A DNA stretch of 50,513 nt, taken from positions 223,664 through 274,176 of the forward strand of contig PGZL01000003.1 of the NCBI GenBank assembly GCA_002840095.1, written 5' to 3'. This document shows positions 41,562-50,142 of this stretch, piece after piece (positions within the stretch are counted from its first letter, which is position 1; each line of letters begins with the position of its first letter). Below the pieces are notes generated by a model that was not told the origin of the DNA, made no database searches, and saw only the letters and a program-made list of their open reading frames with translations. Origin of the DNA: Gammaproteobacteria bacterium HGW-Gammaproteobacteria-1 (lineage in GTDB: Bacteria > Pseudomonadota > Gammaproteobacteria > Thiohalomonadales > Thiohalomonadaceae). A program made the position numbers and the translations under genes.

Positions 41562-43466
41562 TTGAAAAGCTATTTGCAACGTACCTCGTGGTCGCTGCTC
41601 CGCAATCGCTGGGCTGCGTTCATCCACGATTTGCTCTGGGTGCCAATTGCGTTGTGGTTGGCGTACTGGACCCGTTTCAACTTCGAGTGGCTGCCGTTCT
41701 CTGCCTATGAAGGCTATTGGCCGAGCGTGATGGTGGCGCTGGTGGTGCAGGGCGCGGTGTTCTTTGTCTTCGGCCTCTATCGGGGCATGTGGCGCTTTGC
41801 CTCGATTCCCGATTTGATGCGCATCTTGCAGGCGGTACTGGTCGGCACGGCCGCCACCTTCATCGCCCTTTTCCTGGTCAACCGCCTGCAGGGCGTGCCG
41901 CGCTCGGTCATGCTGCTTTATCCGCTGTTCCTGGTGGCCGCCCTGAGCGGGCCGCGGCTGCTGTATCGCTGGCTGAAGGATCACAGTTTCCTTGCCGTCC
42001 GCAGCGGCGGCAAGCGGGCGCTGATCGCCGGTGCCGGCCGTGCCGGCGAGATGCTGGTGCGAGACCTGATCAAGGACACCTCCTATCAGCCGGTGGGCTT
42101 CCTGGATGACGACCCTGTCAAATCCGGACGGGACATCCATGGCGTGCGGGTGGTCGGCCCGTTGACGGACCTGGAACGGCAGATGGAGGAGCGGGCGGTG
42201 GACGTGGTGTTGATAGCCATGCCGTCGGCTTCCGCTTCGGTCATGCGGCGGATCGTAAACGCGTGCGTAGCCCGGAATATTCCCTGCGTGACCCTGCCTT
42301 CGCTGACCGAGCTCGCGGACGGTCGGGTCGAGGTGTCACGCCTGCGCGAGGTTCGCATCGACGACCTGCTGGGGCGGGCGCCTATCCGCCTGGACGATGT
42401 GGGCGTCAATGAGTTTGTCGGCGGCCGGCGGGTTCTGGTGACCGGCGCGGGCGGTTCCATCGGCTCCGAATTGTGCCGGCAGGTGCTGGGTTACGCCCCG
42501 GCGCAATTGGTGATGCTGGATAACGGGGAGTTCAATCTCTATCGCATCGAGCAGGAGATGCGCGAGCGCGGCGCCGGCAAGGTCTGTGTCGCATTGCTGG
42601 GGGACGTGCGCGACAGCGGCACCATGCGCAGGATCTTCGAGCAATACAAACCCCAGGTGGTCCTGCATGCGGCGGCGTACAAGCACGTGCCCCTGGTGGA
42701 AGACAATGTCGCCGAAGGGGTCAGGACCAACGTGTTCGGCACCCGGCTGATTGCCGATCTGGCGCAGGAGTTCGGCGTGGAGAAGTTTGTGCTGGTGTCC
42801 ACCGACAAGGCGGTCAACCCGACCAACGTCATGGGGGCGACCAAGCGTACGGCGGAGATCTATTGCCAGTCCCTGGCCGCGGCACGAAAAACGGCATTTA
42901 TCACCACGCGCTTCGGCAATGTGCTTGGGTCCGCCGGTTCGGTGGTGCCCCTGTTTCGGCGCCAGATCGAGGCGGGGGGGCCGGTAACCGTTACCCATCC
43001 CGAGATCAGCCGCTATTTCATGACCATTCCTGAGGCGGTCAGCCTGATCCTCCAGGCCGCGGCCATGGGCGAGGGCGGCGAGATATTCGTCCTCGACATG
43101 GGCGAACCCATACGCATCGTCGATCTCGCCGAGCAGATGATACGGCTTTCCGGCCATGAACCGGGGCGCGATATCGAGATACGTTTCGTCGGTTTGCGGC
43201 CGGGCGAAAAGCTGCATGAAGAACTGTTTCATATGCAGGAGAACCTGGTGGGGACACGGCACCCGAAGATCCTGCTGGCCGAGGCCCGTGGCATAGATCG
43301 CGCGGCCTTGCTGGAACAACTGCAGCAGCTGGCCCATGCCTGTGCCGGTTATGAGGCGGAACCGCTGCGGCATTTGTTGAAGGTGATAGTCCCCGAGTTC
43401 TCCGGACATATTCATGGTGCCGGGGTGGTCGAGGAGCGCGCAGGTCCGGTGGAGCGGTTGCATTGA
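41562..43466 (+). CDS. wbpM: Membrane-bound UDP-N-acetylglucosamine 4,6-dehydratase, WbpM-like
   Basis: A 634-residue CapD-family protein with four N-terminal membrane helices (to about 125), a first Rossmann domain (ALIAGAGRAGEMLVRDLI, 153-170) and the catalytic short-chain dehydrogenase domain from about 288 with TGAGGSIGSE (294-303). The active site is the S-M-K variant of this family: S413, M424 and K428 in STDKAVNPTNVMGATKR. It makes the 4-keto-6-deoxy intermediate for QuiNAc or FucNAc. It uses a TTG start at 41562 after a GAGAGAGAG site; no ATG lies near. Confidence 0.93.
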   Translation: MKSYLQRTSWSLLRNRWAAFIHDLLWVPIALWLAYWTRFNFEWLPFSAYEGYWPSVMVALVVQGAVFFVFGLYRGMWRFASIPDLMRILQAVLVGTAATFIALFLVNRLQGVPRSVMLLYPLFLVAALSGPRLLYRWLKDHSFLAVRSGGKRALIAGAGRAGEMLVRDLIKDTSYQPVGFLDDDPVKSGRDIHGVRVVGPLTDLERQMEERAVDVVLIAMPSASASVMRRIVNACVARNIPCVTLPSLTELADGRVEVSRLREVRIDDLLGRAPIRLDDVGVNEFVGGRRVLVTGAGGSIGSELCRQVLGYAPAQLVMLDNGEFNLYRIEQEMRERGAGKVCVALLGDVRDSGTMRRIFEQYKPQVVLHAAAYKHVPLVEDNVAEGVRTNVFGTRLIADLAQEFGVEKFVLVSTDKAVNPTNVMGATKRTAEIYCQSLAAARKTAFITTRFGNVLGSAGSVVPLFRRQIEAGGPVTVTHPEISRYFMTIPEAVSLILQAAAMGEGGEIFVLDMGEPIRIVDLAEQMIRLSGHEPGRDIEIRFVGLRPGEKLHEELFHMQENLVGTRHPKILLAEARGIDRAALLEQLQQLAHACAGYEAEPLRHLLKVIVPEFSGHIHGAGVVEERAGPVERLH

Positions 43467-43511
43467 TGACCTGTGGATTTCCCACGGGCCGCATCGCCCT
43501 ATGGAGTGTGT

Positions 43512-43570
43512 TGTAGGAGCCGAGTCCTCTCGGCGAATGGGGGCTGATTCGCCCACGGAGCGGACTCCTG
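43512..43570. repeat. REP-like element (family C)
   Basis: TGTAGGAGCCGAGTCCTCTC facing CGCCCACGGAGCGGACTCCT between the WbpM-like and WaaL-like genes. Confidence 0.75.
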
Positions 43571-43594
43571 CGGGTGTTTTTTTGAAGGGGGCTG

Positions 43595-44890
43595 GTGTTG
43601 AGTTCATTGACGACCGGGATGCCTGAATTTTCCTTCCGGCATTGGCCTGCGTGGAGTGTTTGGCTGGCGATCTTTTTGTTCCCCGTGTTTGCTGCCGGGG
43701 CCAAGGGGGGGGCCAGCTATCCCTTTGCCTGGCTGGTATTGATGGGGCTTGTTTACGGCTGGCGCAGCTGGCCCGATCTTGCCGCATGGGAGCGGCGGCT
43801 GTTTGCCGGGTTCGGCATGTTGTTCGCGGCGGTCCTGGTGTCGTTTCTTGTGGGTGACGACATGCGTGAGGGGGCGCGGCGGATGGAGAAGTACGCCACG
43901 TTCCTGTTTGTGCTGCCTGCCTATCTCGCGGTACGACGGTTTGTGAACGAGCCCGGACGGCCGTTTCTGGCCGGGCTGCTGCTGGCGCCCCTGGGGGCGC
44001 TGGGCTTCGGGCTGGGTTGGGATTTCTCCAATATCTTTGCGGTGTTGACCCTGCGGCAGCGTTTGCTGGGGTTTTACGACACCATCATCCTCGGCAATAT
44101 CGCCGGCCTGATGACCATGTTTCTGCTGGCGGCGGTGCTGCTCTTTGCCGATCGTTGGCGCACGTTGCTGGGCGGAAGTGTGTTGGTGCTGCTGGGCTTG
44201 CTGGTGGTGGCCGCCGCCGCCAGCCGCAACGGCCTGTTGTTCGCCCCCCTGGGCATGGCAGTGGTGTTCGGCATGCTGTATCGGCATGTGAATCGCCGTC
44301 ACGGGATCGTATTGGCCGCCGCCTTGCTGTTTCTGGCCGGACTGGTGGCCGTGTCTCCCGACAATGTGGTCGTGGCGCGGGTGGGCGCGGCGATTTCCCA
44401 TCTCACCGATGACAAGGCCAAAGGCGACTTCAATGTCGGCTCCCGTTTCGAGATGTGGCGCGACAGCGTGACCCTGTGGCGCGAAGCCCCTGTTTTCGGG
44501 GTGGGTGTGGGTGATTTCGAGCGGGAGACCGAGCGCCTGATGGCGGAGGGACGCAGCGGCTCGACGGTGGTGTTCGGCCATGCACACAGTATCTATTTCG
44601 ATGCCCTGGCGACCACGGGCGCGGTGGGGCTGGCGGCGATGCTTTGGTTCGCTTTCTGGCGGCCGTTCCGTGTCGGTTGGGAGGCTTGGCGTGCCGCAGC
44701 GACGCCGTGGCAGACATTTTATGCCGTGGGTATGGTGCTGGCGGTCGTGGGGTTTCTGGTCTTTGGTTTGACCGAGGCCTGGTTTTCGCGCAACCCGATG
44801 GTAAGGACCTATCTGATGTGTCTGTTGATCATGATGGCCGGGCTGGCCGGGGAGCAGGGGGCGGCGGAGAGGCCCCATCGCCCGGCGTAG
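43595..44890 (+). CDS. O-antigen ligase (WaaL-like) membrane protein
   Basis: A 431-residue protein with about eleven helices. SRFEMWRDSVTLWREAPVFG, GVGVGDFERETERL and HAHSIYFDALATTGAVGLAA (about residue 328) form the periplasmic loop and following helix of WaaL, which moves finished O-antigen from undecaprenol to lipid A-core. The position after wbpM, at the end of the cluster, supports ligase rather than polymerase. Starts with GTG 43595 behind GAAGGGG (ATG 43619 is possible). Its last residues and TAG stop come from a family B repeat (HRPA then CGTAGCCGGGCTCCC). Confidence 0.82.
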   Translation: MLSSLTTGMPEFSFRHWPAWSVWLAIFLFPVFAAGAKGGASYPFAWLVLMGLVYGWRSWPDLAAWERRLFAGFGMLFAAVLVSFLVGDDMREGARRMEKYATFLFVLPAYLAVRRFVNEPGRPFLAGLLLAPLGALGFGLGWDFSNIFAVLTLRQRLLGFYDTIILGNIAGLMTMFLLAAVLLFADRWRTLLGGSVLVLLGLLVVAAAASRNGLLFAPLGMAVVFGMLYRHVNRRHGIVLAAALLFLAGLVAVSPDNVVVARVGAAISHLTDDKAKGDFNVGSRFEMWRDSVTLWREAPVFGVGVGDFERETERLMAEGRSGSTVVFGHAHSIYFDALATTGAVGLAAMLWFAFWRPFRVGWEAWRAAATPWQTFYAVGMVLAVVGFLVFGLTEAWFSRNPMVRTYLMCLLIMMAGLAGEQGAAERPHRPA

Positions 44891-44994
44891 CCGGGCTCCC
44901 TACGAATTGGTGCACCTGTAGGAGCGAATCGTATTCGCGATGAAGGTTGTGGCTCCGCCCGGCGGCATATCGCGGATGCGATCCGCTCCCACAT
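44868..44994. repeat. REP elements: family B half-unit and family A pair
   Basis: CCCCATCGCCCGGCGTAGCC (family B) overlaps the end of the WaaL-like gene, then TGTAGGAGCGAATCGTATTC (44917) and an inverted unit ending CGATCCGCTCCCACA at 44994. Confidence 0.75.
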
Positions 44995-45065
44995 TAGGTG
45001 CGGTGTATTTCGTCATCCCATTTATGCGAACATTGGGCACCCGGACAACACGTGGGATGGAATTG

Positions 45066-45923
45066 ATGGCAGGTGGACTATTGAAGATCTTGGGAGCACT
45101 CCTGTTGGCAGCGATGCTGACGGGGTGCGCGGGCATGGTGACGCAGCGTCTGGGCAATACCCTGGCCGATGCCGTCGTCAACCAGGACGACCCCGAGACG
45201 GTACGGGCCGGGGCGCCGGCCTATCTGCTGCTGCTCGACGGGCTGATTGCCGACAGCCCCAATGACCGCAATACCCTGCTGGCGGGGGCGCGTCTGTACG
45301 GGGCCTATGCGGCGATCTTCGTGGATGACAAGGCCCGCGCGTTGCAGATGGCGAAGAAGGCGCGGGATTACGCCCGGCGCGGGCTGTGCGCCGACTGGCC
45401 CCAGGTGTGCAAGGTGGAGTCGGCGCCCTATGACCAGTTCGTGCCCTCCCTGCATGAGGTGCAGGCCGATGGGCTGGAGGCCTTGTACGTCTACGGCACC
45501 ACCTGGGCCGGCCGTATCCAGGCGGACAGTTCCGATTGGGGCGCCATTGCCGACCTGCCCAAGGTCGAGGCCGTGATGCGCCGGGTGGTGGCCATGGACG
45601 AGCAGTACGACAACGGCCGGGCGCAGCTGTACCTGGCCGTGCTCAACACCCTGGTACCGCCGTCGGTGGGCGGCCGGCCCGAGGTGGGACGCGGCTTTTT
45701 CGAGAAGGCCATCGAGATTTCGGATGGCAGGGATTTGATGGCCAAGGTGGAGTTTGCCCGCCGTTATGCCCGCATGGTGTTCGACCGCCCCCTGCACGAT
45801 CGGCTGCTGAAGGAAGTGCTGGCGGCGGATACGAAGGTGCCGGGCCTGGTGTTGAGCAATGTGCTGGCGCAACGCGAGGCGGCCAAGCTGCTGGCGTCGT
45901 CCGGCGACTATTTCCTGGAATAA
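45066..45923 (+). CDS. TRAP transporter TatT component lipoprotein
   Basis: A 285-residue protein with a lipoprotein signal peptide (LLKILGALLLAAMLTGC, lipid-attached Cys at residue 21), followed by an all-helical body typical of TatT, a TPR-like trimeric periplasmic protein that associates with the TRAP solute-binding subunit. AYLLLLDGLIADSPNDRNTL, ALQMAKKARDYARRGL and NGRAQLYLAVLNTL fit the family. It starts the transporter operon, four bases ahead of dctP. ATG 45057 is an alternative start; the frame opens at 44940 but that part is REP-derived. Confidence 0.88.
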   Translation: MAGGLLKILGALLLAAMLTGCAGMVTQRLGNTLADAVVNQDDPETVRAGAPAYLLLLDGLIADSPNDRNTLLAGARLYGAYAAIFVDDKARALQMAKKARDYARRGLCADWPQVCKVESAPYDQFVPSLHEVQADGLEALYVYGTTWAGRIQADSSDWGAIADLPKVEAVMRRVVAMDEQYDNGRAQLYLAVLNTLVPPSVGGRPEVGRGFFEKAIEISDGRDLMAKVEFARRYARMVFDRPLHDRLLKEVLAADTKVPGLVLSNVLAQREAAKLLASSGDYFLE

Positions 45924-45927
45924 CGTG

Positions 45928-46923
45928 ATGAAGCGATTTTTGTTGTTGGTGTCGTTATTGGTGGTGCTGCCGGTACCGGCGATGGCGGTGACGTTCAAGA
46001 TCGCGTCGGCGGCCCCGGACGGCACGGCCTGGATGGAGGCCTTCCGCAAGGGCGGCGAAGAGGTCAAGCAGCGTACCGCGGGACGGGTCGAATTCCGCTT
46101 CTATCCCGGCGGGGTCATGGGCAACGACAAGAGCGTCCTGCGCAAAATCCGCGTCGGCCAGCTGCATGGCGGCGCCATCACCGGCGGCGGCCTGGCGGAA
46201 ATTTACCCCGACGCGCAGATCTACAGCCTGCCGTTCATTTTCAATTCCCTCGATGAAGTGGATTACGTGCGGGAAAAAATGGACCCGCTCATCATGCAGG
46301 GGCTGGAAAAGGAGGGGTTCGTAGGCTTCGGTATCAGCGACGGCGGGTTCGCTTATTTGATGTCGAATCAGCCGGTGCAGGCGGTGGACGAGTTGAAGCC
46401 GCTCAAGGTGTGGGTACCGGAGGGGGACGTCATCAGTCACACCGCCTTCCAGGCCGTGGGTGTGCATCCGGTATCGCTGCCGCTGACCGATGTGCTGACC
46501 GGCCTGCAGACCGGCCTCATCGACACGGTGGCGGCGTCGGCGGTGGGGGCGATCGCCCTGCAATGGCATACCCGGGTGAAGTATCTGACGGATACTCCGC
46601 TGATCTACATCTATGGTTCCCTGGTTGTCTCGAACAAGGCCTTCAATCAGCTGCTGCCGCAGGACCAGGCGGTGGTACGCGAGGTTTTCGGCGGAGTGAT
46701 GCAGCGCCTCAATACACAAAGCCGTCAGGACGATATGCGCGCCCGCGAGGTGCTGCAGCAGCAGGGCATCGAACTCGTGGCGCTGAAGCACAACGGCGAC
46801 GGCTGGCACGCGGTGGTGGAAAAAACCACCAAGCAGCTGACCGAGAAGGGGGTGTTCAGCCAGGAAATGCTGGGGATATTGCAGGGGCATATCGACGCCT
46901 ATCGCGCCGGGGTGGGGCGCTGA
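45928..46923 (+). CDS. dctP: TRAP transporter solute-binding subunit, DctP family
   Basis: The periplasmic binding protein of a tripartite ATP-independent transporter. 331 residues with a Sec signal peptide (MKRFLLLVSLLVVLPVPAMA), then the DctP fold: FKIASAAPDGTAWMEAFRKG, FRFYPGGVMGNDKSVLRKIR, the interdomain region with GFVGFGISDGGFAYLMS and the ligand arginine region KVWVPEG. TatT-linked DctP proteins often carry hydrophobic or carboxylate ligands, but this ligand is unknown. A REP pair separates it from dctQ. Confidence 0.92.
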   Translation: MKRFLLLVSLLVVLPVPAMAVTFKIASAAPDGTAWMEAFRKGGEEVKQRTAGRVEFRFYPGGVMGNDKSVLRKIRVGQLHGGAITGGGLAEIYPDAQIYSLPFIFNSLDEVDYVREKMDPLIMQGLEKEGFVGFGISDGGFAYLMSNQPVQAVDELKPLKVWVPEGDVISHTAFQAVGVHPVSLPLTDVLTGLQTGLIDTVAASAVGAIALQWHTRVKYLTDTPLIYIYGSLVVSNKAFNQLLPQDQAVVREVFGGVMQRLNTQSRQDDMRAREVLQQQGIELVALKHNGDGWHAVVEKTTKQLTEKGVFSQEMLGILQGHIDAYRAGVGR

Positions 46924-46984
46924 CGCCGAGGTTCTGGCGGTAGTCCGGCTTTGTCGGGCGGTGGGACGACTGGACAATAGGATA

Positions 46985-47057
46985 TGTAGGAGCGGATCGT
47001 ATCCGCGATTGCTGCCGGGACCGGGTATCGGGTTCGCGAATACGATTCGCTCCTACG
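46985..47057. repeat. REP palindrome pair (family A) inside the TRAP operon
   Basis: TGTAGGAGCGGATCGTATCC and TCGCGAATACGATTCGCTCC, about 25 bases apart, lie between dctP and dctQ. Such a hairpin could lower expression of the membrane subunits or protect the dctP transcript from 3' decay. Confidence 0.85.
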
Positions 47058-47075
47058 GTAGTACGATTCCACCAT

Positions 47076-47585
47076 ATGGGATTTGATGGCCGCATGACGC
47101 ATTGGGAGGACAAACTGAATCGCGTGATCCGCGGCATACGCCTGGTGGAGGATGCGGTCATCGTCCTGCTGGTGCTGGTGATGATCCTGCTGGCCGCCAG
47201 TCAAATCGCTTTGCGCAATTTCTGGGGCGGCGGCGTGGTCTGGATCGATCCGCTGTTGCGGGTGATGGTGCTGTGGGTCGGCCTGCTGGGCGCCATGGCC
47301 GCCACCCGGCGGAACAATCACATCACCGTCGACGTTCTGTCGCGCTTCCTGCCGCCGGCCCTCAAACGTGCCAGTCAGTGGATTACCGGCAGTTTCGCCG
47401 CACTGATCTGCATGGTGCTGACCTGGCACGGCGCGCGCTTCGTCGCCATGGAGTACGAGGCCGGAACGGTGCTGTTTTCCGGTATCCCCGCCTGGTGCTG
47501 CGAGCTGATCATTCCGCTGGGCTTCGGCGTCATGGCGCTGCGTTTCCTGCTGGTGACCATCAATCCGCCGCCGGAGGCCGCATGA
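47076..47585 (+). CDS. dctQ: TRAP transporter small permease, DctQ family
   Basis: 169 residues with four membrane helices (AVIVLLVLVMILLAASQIA, VMVLWVGLLGAMAA, ITGSFAALICMVLTW, LIIPLGFGVMALRFLLV), the DctQ plan. LRNFWGGGVVWIDPLLRVMV and ATRRNNHITVDVL are family words. Start uncertain (47076 or 47094; no good ribosome site for either). Overlaps dctM by ATGA. Confidence 0.9.
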   Translation: MGFDGRMTHWEDKLNRVIRGIRLVEDAVIVLLVLVMILLAASQIALRNFWGGGVVWIDPLLRVMVLWVGLLGAMAATRRNNHITVDVLSRFLPPALKRASQWITGSFAALICMVLTWHGARFVAMEYEAGTVLFSGIPAWCCELIIPLGFGVMALRFLLVTINPPPEAA

Positions 47586-48868
47586 GCGTCGCCATTCCCC
47601 TCCTGCTGCTGGGGCTGGCCCTGCTCGGCGCGCCCTTGTTTGCCGTCATCGCCGCCAGTGCGCTGATCGGTTTTTACACCTCGGAGATTGATTTGTCCGT
47701 GGTGGTCATCGAGTTCTATCGCCTGGCCGAGATGCCCATCCTGCTGGCGATCCCTCTGTTCACCTTTGCCGGTTACCTGCTGAGCGAGAGCAACGCGCCG
47801 CACCGGCTGGTGCGCGTGACCGGCGCCCTGCTGGGCTGGATGCCGGGCGGCCTGGCGGTGGTGGCGCTGACCGCCTGCGCGATCTTCACCGCCTTCACCG
47901 GCGCCTCCGGCGTGACCATCGTCGCCCTCGGCGCCTTGCTCTACCCGGCGCTGGCGCAGGCCGGCTACAACCACCGCTTCAGCCTGGGACTCATCACCAC
48001 CTCCGGCAGCCTCGGCCTGCTGTTTGCGCCGTCGCTGCCGCTGATCCTGTACGGCGTGATCGCGCAGCAGCTGGGGGTAGGGGAGTCCATTACCGTCGAT
48101 GACCTGTTCCTGGCCGGTATATTCCCCGGCCTGCTGATGGTGATTGCGCTGTCGGCCTGGAGCATGTGGGTCAACCGCGGCCAGCCGCTGCACGGTTTTA
48201 CCGGCACCAAGATCGGCCACGCGCTGCGTGAGGCCATGTGGGAGCTGCCGCTGCCGTTCATCGTCCTGGGCGGGATATACAGCGGCTATTTCGCCGTATC
48301 CGAGGCGGCGGCGGTGACGGCACTGTATGTGCTGGTGGTGGAGGTGCTAATCCACCGGGAAGTAAAAATTCGCGATCTGCCGCGCATCATCCGCGAGTCC
48401 ATGGTGCTGGTAGGCGGCATCCTGGTCATCCTCGGCGTTTCGCTGGCCTCCACCAATTACCTCATCGACGCCGAGGTGCCCACCCGGCTGTTCGACACCA
48501 TACGGGAACATATCAAGGATCCCCTGACCTTCCTGATACTGCTCAACGTGTTCCTGCTGGTGCTGGGCATGATGCTGGACATCTTCTCGGCCCTGGTCAT
48601 CATGGTGCCGTTGCTGCTGCCCATCGCACTGGGCTACGGCATCAACCCGATTCATCTGGGGATCATCTTCCTGGCCAACATGCAGCTGGGCTATTTCACG
48701 CCGCCGGTGGGCATGAACCTGTTCATCGCCAGCTATCGCTTCAAGGTCCCGGTGATGCAGATATACCGCGCGACCCTGCCGTTCTTCTTCATTTTGCTGC
48801 TTACCGTGCTGATCATCACCTACGTGCCGGCGCTGAGCCTGTATTTGCCGGGACGGACCGGGCCGTAG
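47582..48868 (+). CDS. dctM: TRAP transporter large permease, DctM family
   Basis: The sodium-coupled transport subunit, 428 residues and about twelve helices. Family words: EMPILLAIPLFTFAGYLLSE, TAFTGASGVTIVALGALLYP, SGSLGLLFAPSLPLILYG and, in the second half, FLANMQLGYFTPPVGMNLFI, the two re-entrant hairpins that form the substrate and sodium sites. Starts inside dctQ (ATGA). The TAG stop is the TAG of a GTAGGAGCGG repeat unit, so the C-terminal end is shaped by REP insertion. Confidence 0.95.
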   Translation: MSVAIPLLLLGLALLGAPLFAVIAASALIGFYTSEIDLSVVVIEFYRLAEMPILLAIPLFTFAGYLLSESNAPHRLVRVTGALLGWMPGGLAVVALTACAIFTAFTGASGVTIVALGALLYPALAQAGYNHRFSLGLITTSGSLGLLFAPSLPLILYGVIAQQLGVGESITVDDLFLAGIFPGLLMVIALSAWSMWVNRGQPLHGFTGTKIGHALREAMWELPLPFIVLGGIYSGYFAVSEAAAVTALYVLVVEVLIHREVKIRDLPRIIRESMVLVGGILVILGVSLASTNYLIDAEVPTRLFDTIREHIKDPLTFLILLNVFLLVLGMMLDIFSALVIMVPLLLPIALGYGINPIHLGIIFLANMQLGYFTPPVGMNLFIASYRFKVPVMQIYRATLPFFFILLLTVLIITYVPALSLYLPGRTGP

Positions 48869-48936
48869 GAGCGGATCGTATCCGCGATACAGCGCACGAC
48901 GGGGCCACACAGGTCGCGAATGCGATTCGCTCCTAC
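48865..48936. repeat. REP palindrome pair (family A)
   Basis: GTAGGAGCGGATCGTATCCG, overlapping the dctM stop codon, and TCGCGAATGCGATTCGCTCC. It likely also ends or stabilises the TRAP transcript. Confidence 0.85.
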
Positions 48937-49025
48937 GATGTGGGTCGAGCAATATTGCAGGTACCTTCGCGTTCTCTGCTGAAGGTGTGGCGTAAAGACG
49001 GAAACCCTGCACAGGGGATGTTGTC

Positions 49026-50114
49026 ATGAGCAAAGAACTGCTGGATGAGAACAAGGATTTGCGTCGCCGGCTGACCGCGGTGATGGCCAATGCTCGCCAC
49101 AACGAGGAACGCCTGCGGCGTTTCCATGAGCAGGAGTTGCGGCTGCTCAGCGCCAGCGGCCTGATCGATCTGCTGCGGCATGCGCTGGTGGGGCATCGCC
49201 AGGTGTTCGGCCTGGAAACGGTGACCATGACGCTCATCGATCCGGAATACGAAATGCAGCGCCTGCTGGCCGATCTGGGCTGCAGCGACGGCTTCCCCGA
49301 ACTGCGCTTTATCGATTCCGGCACCGAGTTGGCGGCCTTCTTCGGCGCGGCGCAGCTGCCCAAGCTGGGCGGTTACCGCGCCGAGCAGCATGGCGCCCTG
49401 TTTCATCTCGGTCCCCCGCCTGCCAGCGTTGCGGTACTGCCGCTGCTGCGCCAGCGACACCTGATCGGCAGCCTCAACCTCGGCAGCATAGAAGAGGGAC
49501 GCTTCATTCCCGGCAGTGCCACCGACTTCCTGGAGCGTCTGGGCGCCGTGGTGGCCATCGGGGTGGAAAACGCCATGAACCACGAGCGGCTCAAGCACAT
49601 CGGCCTGACCGATGCCCTGACCGGTGTGCATAACCGGCGCTATTTCGATCGCCGCCTGATCGAGGAGGTGGAGCGGGTGCAGCGCACGGGGCAGCCGCTG
49701 TCCTGTCTGTTCCTCGACGTGGATCACTTCAAGAAGGTCAACGACACCTATGGCCATCAGGTCGGCGACCGGGTATTGCAGGAGGTCGCCGCCCGCATCA
49801 AGGCACAGCTGCGCCTGTCCGATGCCCTGGGCCGTTATGGCGGCGAGGAGTTCGCCGCCCTGCTGGTGCAGACCGATGCCGAGCAGGCACTGGATATCGC
49901 GGAGCGCATCCGTGCCGGCATCGCCGCCGAGCCCTTCCGCCTGGGCGGCGATCACAATCTGGTGGTGACCATGTCGGTGGGCATGTCCATCCTGGGTGCG
50001 GCGGACTGCGGCGCGGATTTGCAGGCGGCGGCGGAACGCCTGGTGGCCCAGGCCGACGAGGCCGTATACAAGGCGAAGCAGGGCGGACGCAACCGGGTGG
50101 AGCGGACGGAGTAG
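49026..50114 (+). CDS. GAF-like (DUF484-type)/GGDEF diguanylate cyclase
   Basis: 362 residues. An N-terminal helix (MSKELLDENKDLRRRLTAVM) leads into a GAF-like domain (about 45-185) like DUF484 proteins, then a GGDEF domain (about 195-358) with DALTGVHNRRYFD, DVDHFKKVND and the active-site GGEEF at 272-276. The I-site RxxD is RLSD (263-266). Soluble, probably active and product-inhibited. It stands alone after the TRAP operon and is the second c-di-GMP synthase of the window. Confidence 0.93.
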   Translation: MSKELLDENKDLRRRLTAVMANARHNEERLRRFHEQELRLLSASGLIDLLRHALVGHRQVFGLETVTMTLIDPEYEMQRLLADLGCSDGFPELRFIDSGTELAAFFGAAQLPKLGGYRAEQHGALFHLGPPPASVAVLPLLRQRHLIGSLNLGSIEEGRFIPGSATDFLERLGAVVAIGVENAMNHERLKHIGLTDALTGVHNRRYFDRRLIEEVERVQRTGQPLSCLFLDVDHFKKVNDTYGHQVGDRVLQEVAARIKAQLRLSDALGRYGGEEFAALLVQTDAEQALDIAERIRAGIAAEPFRLGGDHNLVVTMSVGMSILGAADCGADLQAAAERLVAQADEAVYKAKQGGRNRVERTE

Positions 50115-50142
50115 GGGAGCGCCCCCTGATGGGGTTGTTTGG

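Noticed and set aside
44940-45065. N-terminal extension of the TatT lipoprotein
   Set aside because: The extra residues are translated from a REP pair and would hide the lipoprotein signal peptide.
47102-47581. Upstream extension of the dctM frame by 160 codons
   Set aside because: The extension overlaps dctQ in another frame and has no membrane-protein character; the ATGA-linked start at 47582 fits the family exactly.
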